The notes under the pieces are model-generated. The model worked only from the letters and a program-made list of their open reading frames with translations, did no database searches and was not told the origin of the DNA. 46,434 nucleotides of DNA, taken from the NCBI RefSeq assembly GCF_016056305.1, contig NZ_JAECZC010000041.1, positions 1-46,434 on the forward strand, written 5' to 3'. Both the position numbers and the translations under genes were made by a program. The DNA comes from Amazonocrinis nigriterrae CENA67. Its GTDB lineage: Bacteria > Cyanobacteriota > Cyanobacteriia > Cyanobacteriales > Nostocaceae. This document shows, one piece after another, positions 1 through 7,640 of this stretch; within the stretch, counting starts at the first letter, position 1; every line of letters begins with the position of its first letter.

Positions 1-178
1 AGGGGGATGAGGGGGATGAGGGGATGGGTAATGGGTAATGGGTAATGGGGAATGGGCCAGATGTGATGACTAATAGTAGAATCCAATTACCAATTACCAA
101 TTCCCAATTACCAATTCCCAATTACCAATTCCCAATTCCCAATTCCCAATTCCCAATTCCCCATTCCCAATTCCCCAA
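1..178. repeat. Composite STRR repeat: G-rich array, core, inverted C-rich array
   Basis: Positions 1-55 are tandem GGGGATGA and GGGTAAT units. After a short core (about 56-85, containing AGATGTGATGACTAATAGTAG) comes a C-rich array of ATTACCA and ATTCCCA units up to 178, which is roughly the inverted complement of the first array. The array runs up to the riboflavin synthase stop codon. Nearly the same composite recurs at the other end of the window (46218-46347). Heptameric STRR arrays are well known from heterocystous cyanobacteria; the inverted-pair arrangement is read directly from the sequence. Confidence 0.85.
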
Positions 179-856
179 TCACAAATACCCGTGTTCTGTT
201 AAGAATGCAGGCGTAAGGGCATCTAAAGTGGTATCAGTGGCAACTTTGTCGCTGTTTTTGCCATGAAAGAGGAATTTTTCCACGTATTTGCCGAGAATAT
301 CACCTTCTAAATTCACCCAACTACCAGGGACAAGATAGCGGAGATTTGTCTCGGCATAGGTGAGGGGAATTACCGCTACAGTGAACTGAGATAATTCCGG
401 CTCGTAAGCTGCTACTGTCAGGCTAATGCCATTTACAGCTATACTACCTTTGGGGACAATGTACCGCGCGATCGCTTCGGGTGCAGTAAAGGTCATTTCC
501 CAGGAAGTAGCCGTTTGTTCTGCTCCTAGTAATCGACCGATGCCGTCTACATGACCCATGACAAAATGACCGCCGAGTTTGCTGCCCACTCGCAGCGAGG
601 CTTCTAAATTGACGTATCTCTGTTGAGTTTGCTCAGATCCTAAAGTTGTGCGGCGTAGAGTTTCTGGTGAAGCAGTGGCGATAAATCCATCTTTTAAAAT
701 TTCTTCCACTGTCAGGCAAACCCCATCTACAGCCACGCTGTCACCGTAAGCTAGATCCTGCATAATAACAGAGGATTGACTTACACAAGTAATTTGCCAA
801 GAATCACCCCCTAAGGGTTTCATCGTTCCTAAAGCTTGGATTAATCCTGTAAACAC
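179..856 (-). CDS. ribE: Riboflavin synthase, alpha chain
   Basis: It catalyses dismutation of two 6,7-dimethyl-8-ribityllumazine molecules to riboflavin and a pyrimidinedione, the last step of riboflavin synthesis, in the cytosol. The 225-residue protein has the family's two tandem lumazine-binding barrels. It begins with the diagnostic [19 protein letters not shown] (about 38-50) in repeat 1 matches [12 protein letters not shown] (about 137-148) in repeat 2, and GHVDGIG (101-107) is the inter-domain motif. Length is close to the usual 200-220. The stop codon abuts a tandem-repeat array. The gene is divergent from the DUF151 gene across 339 bp. I see no recognisable FMN riboswitch upstream. 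The family is also called ribC in some species. Confidence 0.95.
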   Translation of the reverse strand: MFTGLIQALGTMKPLGGDSWQITCVSQSSVIMQDLAYGDSVAVDGVCLTVEEILKDGFIATASPETLRRTTLGSEQTQQRYVNLEASLRVGSKLGGHFVMGHVDGIGRLLGAEQTATSWEMTFTAPEAIARYIVPKGSIAVNGISLTVAAYEPELSQFTVAVIPLTYAETNLRYLVPGSWVNLEGDILGKYVEKFLFHGKNSDKVATDTTLDALTPAFLTEHGYL

Positions 857-1195
857 GGCTTTTTTGTAAAACTAACTCTATTTATTGCTTAATTTTGCCT
901 GAAATTAACTGGTATTTCTCACAAGAATGCTAAACATTCTAAGTATAATTTCTGACTAAATTAAATATAAGAATCTTAACACATTCGCATCCATCACAAG
1001 GCATACTTGGTTAAGAAGGTTATTGTCTAAGCAGACCAATTTGACTTACTCTGGTGTTCACAACAAGTTCGGAGTTTAATAGAAGCAATTATAGAGAACA
1101 ATGCTTATGTTTACTTATGTTCACTACTTACCCGAAAAACGGCATTATTTGTCACAAAGCGCCCAATCGCTTAAAGGATTGTAGAGGCTTAGCCA
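857..1195. other. Divergent intergenic region, no gene seen
   Basis: This AT-rich gap of 339 bp separates riboflavin synthase (leftward) from the DUF151 gene (rightward) and must carry both promoters. I found no clear sigma-70 pair, riboswitch fold, tRNA or coding frame. A GAGG at about 1183-1186 is a plausible ribosome-binding site for the rightward gene. Confidence 0.5.
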
Positions 1196-1693
1196 ATGAT
1201 TGAAATGAAAGTCGCTGGCATAGCATTAGATGCCATAACCCGCAGCCCGATCGTACTTTTAAAAGATGCCTCAGATCGGCGTGCTTTACCAATTTATATT
1301 GGTCAGGAACAAGCTAGGGCAATTATGAGTGCGCTGGAGAATCAAAAGCCTCCCAGACCTTTAACCCACGATTTGATTGTCAATATTTTAGAGACATGGA
1401 ACATGGCTCTAGAGCGAGTGATTATTCATTCCTTACAAAAGGATACATTTTATGCAGCTTTGATTGTCCAGCAAGGCGAAGTCAAAAAAGAAATTGACGC
1501 ACGTCCTAGCGATGCGATCGCGATCGCCCTCCGTACTAACACACCCATTTGGGTGATGGAAGAAGTTGTTGCTGATGCTTCAATACCCGTCGATCGCGAC
1601 GCTGATGAAGCAGAACAGCAAGCTTTCCGTGAATTTATCTCTAATCTCCGTCCCGAAGATTTAATCAAGCGCTTCGGTAATGGTGATAGCTAG
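1196..1693 (+). CDS. DUF151 / bifunctional nuclease family protein
   Basis: A 165-residue protein of the BFN/DUF151 family (PF02577), whose plant and bacterial members have reported RNase/DNase activity. Family hallmarks are visible: the opening strand MKVAGIALDAITRSPIVLLKD, LPIYIGQEQARAI with the conserved IxIG-x-x-EA-type turn (residues about 32-45), and ARPSDAIAIALRTNTPIWV (about 102-120), the most conserved block. It is nearly full length, with an acidic tail (DRDADEAEQQ). The ATG at 1196 is preceded by GAGG about 9 bp upstream. It is soluble with no signal peptide. It is followed 75 bp later by the aldo/keto reductase, separated by an STRR array, so co-transcription is possible but not shown. 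Confidence 0.88.
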   Translation: MIEMKVAGIALDAITRSPIVLLKDASDRRALPIYIGQEQARAIMSALENQKPPRPLTHDLIVNILETWNMALERVIIHSLQKDTFYAALIVQQGEVKKEIDARPSDAIAIALRTNTPIWVMEEVVADASIPVDRDADEAEQQAFREFISNLRPEDLIKRFGNGDS

Positions 1694-1696
1694 AAA

Positions 1697-1763
1697 AGTT
1701 GTAAGTTATGAGTTAAGAGTTATGAGTTAGTTACTTCAACTTTTAACTGTTAACTCCTAACTC
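1697..1763. repeat. STRR array with GTTATGA-type units and their complement
   Basis: Imperfect heptamers (AGTTATG, AGTTAAG) are followed after a short spacer by the inverse units (TTAACTC, CTAACTC). This occupies almost the whole gap between the DUF151 and aldo/keto reductase genes. Confidence 0.8.
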
Positions 1764-1768
1764 TGTTC

Positions 1769-2902
1769 ATGATGCAATACCGACGCTTTGGAAAAACGAA
1801 TTTACGCCTCTCGGTTTTTTCTTTGGGAACAATGCGCTACCTGGCTAATGCCGAAAATGCTCAGGGTGCGATCGCATTAGCCTTATCACTGGGAATTAAT
1901 CACATCGAAACAGCCAGAGGTTACGGCAAAAGTGAGGAGTATCTTGGTAAGGCTATCAAAGCTGGCTTGTCAGTACCTCGAAACAAGCTTTACTTCACTA
2001 CCAAAATTCCACCCACAGCAGAAGCTGACAGTATGCGTCGGTACATCGATGAATCCCTAGAACGATTAAATCTCGATTATCTTGATTGTCTGGGAATTCA
2101 CGGCTTAAACACTTGGGAGCATCTAGAGTGGGTGAAAGCCAAAAATGGCTGTATGTCAGCAGTGCAGTCCGTCGTTGCTGATGGTCGAGTGCGCCATGTT
2201 GGTTTTTCCACCCACGGCCCATTAGAAGTAATTCTGGCAGCAATCAATACAGATTTTTTTGAATTTGTCAATCTGCATTATTACTATTTCTTCCAAAGGA
2301 ACGCCCCAGCGATTCAGCTAGCCGCAAAGAAGGATATGGGCGTTTTTATCATTTCCCCTGCTGACAAGGGAGGACGACTTTACACGCCACCCCAAACTTT
2401 AAAAGATTTGTGTCAGCCGTTTTCACCATTAGAATTAAATTATCGCTTTTTGCTGAGTGACAAGCGCATTACTACCTTGAGTGTGGGGCCAGCAAATGCA
2501 GATGAATTAATAGAACCTTTGCGGGTTGCTGATAGTGATGGGAAGTTAACATCAGCAGAAATCTCTGTTTTTGAACGGTTAGAAAAGCAGCAAAAAATTG
2601 CTTTAGCAACTGATAAATGCAGTCAATGTTATGCTTGTTTACCTTGTCCGGAAAATATCAATATTCCAGAGGTATTACGGTTAAGAAATCTTGCTGTTGC
2701 ATACGATATGACCGACTATGGAAAATATCGTTATGGCATGTTTGAAAACGCCGGACATTGGTTTCCAGGAATGAAAGCAAATCGCTGCACAGAATGCGGC
2801 GATTGTTTACCTCGTTGTCCTGAAAAGTTAGATATTCCAGCTTTATTGGCAGACGCTCATGAAAGATTAAATGGCAAAGTTGGGAGGAGATTGTGGGGAT
2901 AA
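1769..2902 (+). CDS. Aldo/keto reductase with C-terminal 4Fe-4S ferredoxin-like domain
   Basis: A 377-residue NAD(P)H-dependent oxidoreductase of the AKR superfamily. The N-terminal TIM barrel shows RRFGKTNLRLSVFSLG (start of AKR), ETARGYGKSEEYLG with candidate catalytic Tyr52, Lys79 in YFTTKIPP and His111 in LGIHGLN. The usual Asp of the DTA-x-x-Y motif is Glu here (ETARGY). The C-terminal 95 residues carry two cysteine clusters, CSQCYACLPCP from about residue 284 and CTECGDCLPRCP from about 340, each of the 4Fe-4S ferredoxin type. This barrel-plus-ferredoxin architecture is common in cyanobacterial and clostridial AKRs of unknown substrate. It is a cytosolic redox enzyme; physiological substrate unknown. 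The start could be either Met of MMQYRRFG. Confidence 0.9.
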   Translation: MMQYRRFGKTNLRLSVFSLGTMRYLANAENAQGAIALALSLGINHIETARGYGKSEEYLGKAIKAGLSVPRNKLYFTTKIPPTAEADSMRRYIDESLERLNLDYLDCLGIHGLNTWEHLEWVKAKNGCMSAVQSVVADGRVRHVGFSTHGPLEVILAAINTDFFEFVNLHYYYFFQRNAPAIQLAAKKDMGVFIISPADKGGRLYTPPQTLKDLCQPFSPLELNYRFLLSDKRITTLSVGPANADELIEPLRVADSDGKLTSAEISVFERLEKQQKIALATDKCSQCYACLPCPENINIPEVLRLRNLAVAYDMTDYGKYRYGMFENAGHWFPGMKANRCTECGDCLPRCPEKLDIPALLADAHERLNGKVGRRLWG

Positions 2903-2949
2903 ATTAAAAATTAAAATTATGGAATGATAAAACTATGTAAATAACAAAA

Positions 2950-3121
2950 AAGCGATACTACACGCCAGAAGAATGTTTACAGCAAATATGATGAAGAAGA
3001 TCAAGCGATTGCTCTTACAACTGTACCCTTTGAAATTTCTTTACAAGATTTATATAACAGAGTAAATTTTCAGCTTCTTGAGTCAGAAAGCGAAAATCTT
3101 GGTGTTGAGGAATTGAGGTGA
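2950..3121 (+). pseudogene. Remnant of a Uma2-family (DUF820) gene
   Basis: Frame 2950-2985 reads KRYYTPEECLQQ, like the start of Uma2 proteins (YYTPEEYL). After a stop and frame change, 2987-3121 encodes 44 residues ending in a TGA, including PFEISLQDLYNRVNF, which resembles the C-terminal strand and helix of Uma2 proteins. The catalytic PD-(D/E)XK core is missing, so this is an internally deleted relic. An intact Uma2 gene lies at 32915. The identification rests on short similarity at both ends, so it is tentative. Confidence 0.45.
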
Positions 3122-3173
3122 AGAACTCTTAGCCTGCACAAAGCACGCATTACCCTAAAACTTGAAACCAGTT

Positions 3174-3404
3174 TTACACTACTTTTAACGACTTTTGAGG
3201 AAAAGCAATTGGTTCTGGCAGAGGTTTACCCTGCTCTTGATACCATTCAATTAAAGATTCAATTACTTCTTGTCCGTGTTTGGCTGCTTCCTCATAGGTT
3301 TTGCCATGAGTGTGGAATTGCTGCTAAGGAAATTCCGGTAAGTGTACCAAATAACAGTTATCTTCATCAGACCATTGGATAACCATACTGTAGCGATCGT
3401 TCAT
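3174..3404 (-). pseudogene. HicB-like antitoxin-family gene interrupted by an in-frame TAG
   Basis: Reading leftward from ATG at 3404 (AGGAAG lies 5 bp upstream) gives MNDRYSMVIQWSDEDNCYLV then HLPEFP, a TAG at 3324-3326 (codon 27), and then 49 residues (QQFHTHGKTYEEAAKHGQEV, ...) to TAA at 3174. The frame is otherwise perfect through 77 codons. Both halves match the small HicB-like fold: a YxVxIxWSDED strand, LPEFP, the G-TYEEA helix and a QEVIESLIEWYQEQGKPLP end. Related cyanobacterial proteins usually have Trp at the stopped position, so a TGG-to-TAG change is likely. No HicA partner is adjacent. The gene is either recently inactivated or the stop is a base-call error. Confidence 0.7.
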
Positions 3405-3425
3405 TTTTCTTCCTGTCATTTAAAG

Positions 3426-4685
3426 TTACTCATTTCTACAACCTAGAAGTTTAGGGGAAGTCTCTAAGTCAAACTCAGTTTGTATAATATGCGAAATTGT
3501 ATTAATTTTTTCAGGCAGAGCAAAAAGCATAAGAGTATTAAGTGCAGTTTTTCCAATTACCCCTTTCTCAGGCTCTCGATGGCCTATTTTGTTCAAAATA
3601 GCAGAAAGTTTTATTGAAGGACGAGAGTGAACGTTAAAAGTTAATCTATTTTCACCTTCAAAACGTACATACCAATCGTAATCTGCCAAAGTGTTCAACT
3701 TAATATCTAGGTTTCCATTCAATACTTCAATATGTTCGATGTTAGGTTTAAATAATTCTCTTAATTCATGCATTCCATCATCCCAAGTTACCTCCTCTGC
3801 TGAAAAAATAACTTCAGAATCTACTTGTGTTTTTAAATTATTTCCTTTTCGGAGACTACGATTCAATAGAGCATACTGGTAGAGTATTTCTGGCATTTCT
3901 ACTCCAAGAGTATATAAACTGCGTTCCTCACAGAATTCCTTAGCTTCATCACGAAGTTGATTTATTAGTAAACCAATATCTTTGTTAGCAAAACTGTTAT
4001 ACTCTCCTCCTTTAGCTTCAAATGCATCAGCCTTTGCTCTGACACTTAAAGAAAGAGCTACTAGTAGTGGTAATCTTTCAGGTTTTCCTATATCAATGCG
4101 ATTCAATTGAGTTCGTAGCCAAGCTTCTAAATCTTCGGCTCTTTCAATTAATTGATCTGCTTCTAGAAATTCAGGTAGTATATAGCTAAACCGCTCATAA
4201 GTTTTGAGTAATTTGAATGTTCTAGTTTCAAACTCTTCTCGCCGTCTACGAGCTTCTACATCTTTAACCTCTTCTACAATACTTTGAAAACCTGTACGCA
4301 TTTCTTCACGGAAGATATTCATTTGTTGAGCGAGGTTATACTGATTGCACGCCAATAACTCAAGGGTTCGGTGTTGAACAATTAAAGCATTTTGAATACT
4401 GTTAAAAGATGACTGAATCTGCTCGTGATTACGGTCTAGTTTATTTTTAATTTTGTGAAGTTGTACTCCGTTGTAAATACCTACACCCAGGTTAAGTATA
4501 TTTATTCCAAGATTAGCAATGTTAAACATATCAAGATTAGCTGGTTGTACAGATTGAATTGTCTTGCCGCTTATACGATGGCGCGTACACCAAGTACCCG
4601 CTTTACCAACAAATACTTCATAATCTGAAGCTTCTCCTCCTTGAAATGGATATGGTTCTGGCTTCTGAGTGAAAGGATTAATCAT
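3426..4685 (-). CDS. Unknown protein with glycine-zipper hydrophobic segment and long helical body
   Basis: I do not recognise this 419-residue protein. After a polar N-terminus (about 1-50), residues about 55-75 (NIANLGINILNLGVGIYNG) form a hydrophobic, glycine-spaced stretch. Then come strongly helical, heptad-like segments from about 78 to 170 (KIKNKLDRNHEQIQ, EEVKDVEARRRREEFE). The middle (170-290) is helical and charged; the C-terminal third looks mixed alpha/beta. There is no signal peptide. The base composition is more AT-rich than its neighbours, and it is flanked by decayed Uma2 and HicB-like genes, which suggests an accessory, possibly transferred, locus. A helical body with one glycine-rich hydrophobic hairpin is also seen in alpha-pore-forming proteins, but that is only an analogy. 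Its own promoter is probably in 4686-4838. Confidence 0.75.
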   Translation of the reverse strand: MINPFTQKPEPYPFQGGEASDYEVFVGKAGTWCTRHRISGKTIQSVQPANLDMFNIANLGINILNLGVGIYNGVQLHKIKNKLDRNHEQIQSSFNSIQNALIVQHRTLELLACNQYNLAQQMNIFREEMRTGFQSIVEEVKDVEARRRREEFETRTFKLLKTYERFSYILPEFLEADQLIERAEDLEAWLRTQLNRIDIGKPERLPLLVALSLSVRAKADAFEAKGGEYNSFANKDIGLLINQLRDEAKEFCEERSLYTLGVEMPEILYQYALLNRSLRKGNNLKTQVDSEVIFSAEEVTWDDGMHELRELFKPNIEHIEVLNGNLDIKLNTLADYDWYVRFEGENRLTFNVHSRPSIKLSAILNKIGHREPEKGVIGKTALNTLMLFALPEKINTISHIIQTEFDLETSPKLLGCRNE

Positions 4686-4838
4686 ATTTGTTTATGAAAA
4701 TATATTTAATTTAAGTATTCCCAAGACTATTTTTTATGTATCACTTCTTGAATTAAGGTGCGATCGCCCATCATTCCCCACCATCATCGGCTAACTTAGA
4801 TAAAATCACTATGGTGCTAGTTAACCTCCCTAAGTCTG

Positions 4839-7454
4839 ATGAAAAGCGATCGCTCCTCTTCCCTACCCTCTCTTCAACGTCCTGAAATACTCGCGCCAGC
4901 AGGTAACTGGGAATGTGCCAAAGCTGCTGTAGAAAATGGGGCGGATGCGATTTACTTCGGTTTGGATAAATTCAACGCCAGAATGCGGGCGCAAAATTTC
5001 ACTGAAGCTGACTTACCTGAATTGATGAAATTCCTGCATCTTCGCGGTGTTAAAGGTTATGTCACTGTTAATACTCTGATCTTTCCCAAAGAACTTGCCC
5101 AAGCACAACAATATCTCCGCACGATTATCGCCGCAGGTGTAGATGCAGTAATCGTTCAGGATGTGGGTATCTGCCGTCTTATCCGTCACCTTTCACCAGA
5201 TTTTCCCATCCATGCTTCCACGCAGATGACTATCACAAGTGCAGCTGGGGTGGAATTTGCTAAGTCCCTCGGTTGTCAGTTGGTAGTACTTGCCCGTGAA
5301 TGTTCCCTCAAGGAAATTAATAAAATTCAACAGCAAATTGCCCAGGAGAATACTTCGCTACCGCTAGAAGTCTTTGTTCATGGTGCTTTGTGTGTTGCCT
5401 ATTCTGGCCAGTGTTTGACAAGTGAAGCTTTGGGAGGACGTTCCGCCAACAGAGGCGAATGCGCCCAAGCTTGCCGAATGCCCTACGAGTTAATCGCCGA
5501 TGGGGAAGTTGTCGATTTAGGAAATCGTAAATATTTACTCAGTCCCCAAGACTTAGCAGGGTTAGACGTGTTACCCGATTTGGTGAAGTCGGGAGTAACC
5601 AGCCTGAAAATTGAAGGTCGTTTAAAAGCACCGGAGTATGTTGCTAATGTCACCCGTGTTTATCGCCAAGCCTTGGATCGGGTGATGGCAGAATTGGAAA
5701 AACCTAACGCCCTAACCCCCTTCCCTGCAAGGGAAGGGGGAATTAATACTTCCCTCTCCGTTTCAGAGGGGGAGAGAGGTCAAAGCAATTCGGAACGCTA
5801 CAACTTGGAGATGGCATTTTCTCGCGGACTCTACACAGGTTGGTTTGCTGGGATTAATAATCAAGAACTGGTTCACGCCCACTTTGGTAAAAAGCGGGGA
5901 GTTTATCTCGGTGAAGTCACCCGCATTCGCAACGAACAAGTTAAAGTCAGGCTTGAAGCGCCAGTCAAACCAGGGGATGGAATTGTGTTTGACTGCGGTC
6001 ACCCAGAGGCGAAGGAAGAAGGCGGTCGTGTTTATGGGGTGGTTCACAAAGGTAAAGAAGCCTTACTCACCTTTGGTCGCAGTGACTTGAACCTACGCCG
6101 GGTGCATGTAGGTGATAAAGTTTGGAAAACCAGTGACCCAGAACTCGATAAGCAATTACGCCAGAGTTTTGCAGGCGAAAACCCGCAATTTCAGCGTCCC
6201 ATTGATATAGAAGTTTATGGAGAAGTTGGTCAATCATTGATTGCGATCGCTCGCGACCAATTCGGTAACATCGTACAAGTAGAATCTGTAATTTCACTGG
6301 TAGAGGCACACACCAAACCCTTGAATCAAGACCGCTTAGAAGAACAGTTAGGTCGTCTTGGTAACACTCCTTTTTATTTGGCAACGCTTAACAATCATCT
6401 CAGCGGTACTGTTATGCTACCCGTGAGTGAGTTGAATAGGATGCGGCGAGAAATCGTCACCCAGTTGGAAGCATTGCGAAGTCAACCTAAACGCTGGCAA
6501 CTACGTTCTGACGTTTCTTTCCAAGACCTACTCCCCTCCTCATCCCCCTCATCTTCCTCATCCCCCTCATCCCTCTCACTCATCGTCCTAGTACGCAACC
6601 TCAAACAACTCCAAGCCGCCCTCCAGGCTAATGTTGAAACACTGTACTGCGAATTTGAAGACCCCCGCGCCTACCAACAAGCAGTGCAAATGGTAAATCA
6701 ACAAAGACAAAAATCCCCACTCCCGACTCCCCACTCCCAACTCCCCACCATCTGGGTTGCACCACCCCGAATTACCAAACCTGGAGAAAATTGGATTTTA
6801 CAACAAGTGCGTGCTGCAAAGGCAGATGGCTATTTGGTGCGGAATTATGACCAACTACAATTTTTTGCCGCAGACCGTTGTATAGGAGATTTTTCCCTTA
6901 ACGTTGCCAACCCTTTAACCGCAGACTACTTTCACCAGCGCTTTGGTTTGCAAAGGTTGACGGCATCCTATGATTTAAATATCACCCAACTCGAAGATTT
7001 ACTTAGTAGTTGTCCGCCCGATTGGTTTGAAGTGACAATTCACCAACATATGCCGATGTTTCATATGGAACATTGTGTATTTTGTGCTTTTCTTTCTACA
7101 GGGACAGACTATACTAACTGTGGGCGACCTTGCGAAAAGTATGAAGTGAAATTGGGCGATCGCGTCGGTAGTCAACATGTCCTACAGGCCGATGCTGGTT
7201 GTCGTAATACTGTATTTAATAGCACTGCCCAAACCGGAGCCGAATACGTACAGCGTCTTATAGAATTAGGATTGCGTCACTTCCGCATTGAATTTGTCAA
7301 CGAGACACCGGAACAAGTTAAAAAAACGATACTACGGTATCATCAGTTATTACAAGGTGAGATTACAGGTTACCAACTCTGGCGAGAGTTGAAGTTGCAA
7401 AATCAACTGGGTGTAACTCGTGGGCCTTTGGGTGTTTCTGCACTGCGGCCATAA
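4839..7454 (+). CDS. Peptidase U32 family protein (long cyanobacterial form)
   Basis: An 871-residue U32-family protein. Well-studied members act on tRNA or rRNA hydroxylation (RlhA/TrhP type) rather than as proteases, so the reaction here is open. The N-terminal barrel starts with PEILAPAGNWECAKAAVENG; the U32 signature VFVHGALCVAYSGQC lies at about 178-193, followed by NRGECAQACRMPYEL. The C-terminal part has a second Cys-rich patch (HCVFCAF, NCGRPCEKY) from about residue 745. The protein has three in-frame low-complexity insertions that match intergenic repeats of this genome: residues about 293-312 (from a hairpin at 5716-5740 plus a second stem), about 565-581 (Ser/Pro run from CATCCCC units) and about 626-637. 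The start codon contains a HIP1 site just downstream (ATGAAAAGCGATCGC). It stands alone, with AT-rich flanks. Confidence 0.92.
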   Translation: MKSDRSSSLPSLQRPEILAPAGNWECAKAAVENGADAIYFGLDKFNARMRAQNFTEADLPELMKFLHLRGVKGYVTVNTLIFPKELAQAQQYLRTIIAAGVDAVIVQDVGICRLIRHLSPDFPIHASTQMTITSAAGVEFAKSLGCQLVVLARECSLKEINKIQQQIAQENTSLPLEVFVHGALCVAYSGQCLTSEALGGRSANRGECAQACRMPYELIADGEVVDLGNRKYLLSPQDLAGLDVLPDLVKSGVTSLKIEGRLKAPEYVANVTRVYRQALDRVMAELEKPNALTPFPAREGGINTSLSVSEGERGQSNSERYNLEMAFSRGLYTGWFAGINNQELVHAHFGKKRGVYLGEVTRIRNEQVKVRLEAPVKPGDGIVFDCGHPEAKEEGGRVYGVVHKGKEALLTFGRSDLNLRRVHVGDKVWKTSDPELDKQLRQSFAGENPQFQRPIDIEVYGEVGQSLIAIARDQFGNIVQVESVISLVEAHTKPLNQDRLEEQLGRLGNTPFYLATLNNHLSGTVMLPVSELNRMRREIVTQLEALRSQPKRWQLRSDVSFQDLLPSSSPSSSSSPSSLSLIVLVRNLKQLQAALQANVETLYCEFEDPRAYQQAVQMVNQQRQKSPLPTPHSQLPTIWVAPPRITKPGENWILQQVRAAKADGYLVRNYDQLQFFAADRCIGDFSLNVANPLTADYFHQRFGLQRLTASYDLNITQLEDLLSSCPPDWFEVTIHQHMPMFHMEHCVFCAFLSTGTDYTNCGRPCEKYEVKLGDRVGSQHVLQADAGCRNTVFNSTAQTGAEYVQRLIELGLRHFRIEFVNETPEQVKKTILRYHQLLQGEITGYQLWRELKLQNQLGVTRGPLGVSALRP
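5716..5780. repeat. Palindromic repeat inserted in frame in the U32 gene
   Basis: CCCCCTTCCC (5716-5725), a 5-base loop, then GGGAAGGGGG (5731-5740) makes a perfect 10-bp stem. A second stem, CTCTCC/GGAGAG, follows at about 5753-5775. The insertion keeps the reading frame open. The same sequence style appears in the intergenic element at 10436-10577. Confidence 0.8.
6531..6582. repeat. CATCCCC-type STRR inside the U32 coding sequence
   Basis: Imperfect heptamers (CATCCCCCT, CATCTTCCT, CATCCCTCT) encode a Ser/Pro-rich run in the U32 protein. A further unit series (CTCCCGA, CTCCCCA, CTCCCAA) lies at about 6715-6750 in the same gene and is also in frame. Confidence 0.8.
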
Positions 7455-7576
7455 TTCCTGTTTGGATTTTGGATTTTGCGGAAAGTTCCAAGGAGGGTTT
7501 CCCTCCGTAGGAAACTTTCCAAGACAGATTTTGGATTTTGGATTGAAAATTCCCAGTCATCAGCCACCAGTCATCT

Positions 7577-7639
7577 GTAGGGGCGGGTTCACAAATATCC
7601 TCGCTTGCTCAAAAATAATATTTATTAACCCGCCCCTAC
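7577..7639. repeat. Small inverted-repeat element, 13-bp perfect termini
   Basis: GTAGGGGCGGGTT at 7577-7589 and its exact complement AACCCGCCCCTAC at 7627-7639 flank a 37-bp AT-rich interior, giving a 63-bp element. It lies between the convergent U32 and LysR genes and could act as a bidirectional hairpin terminator, although it has no long T-run. Just upstream, 7488-7525 contains another imperfect hairpin (TTTCCAAGGAGGGTTTCCCT with its partial complement). Confidence 0.8.
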
Positions 7640-7640
7640 T

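Noticed and set aside
45-266. Open frame of 73 codons on the plus strand
   Set aside because: It is made of STRR translation (repeated PITNSQLP-type residues) and runs antisense into riboflavin synthase.
857-1195. Possible FMN riboswitch upstream of riboflavin synthase
   Set aside because: The conserved RFN-element boxes are not visible on the minus strand.
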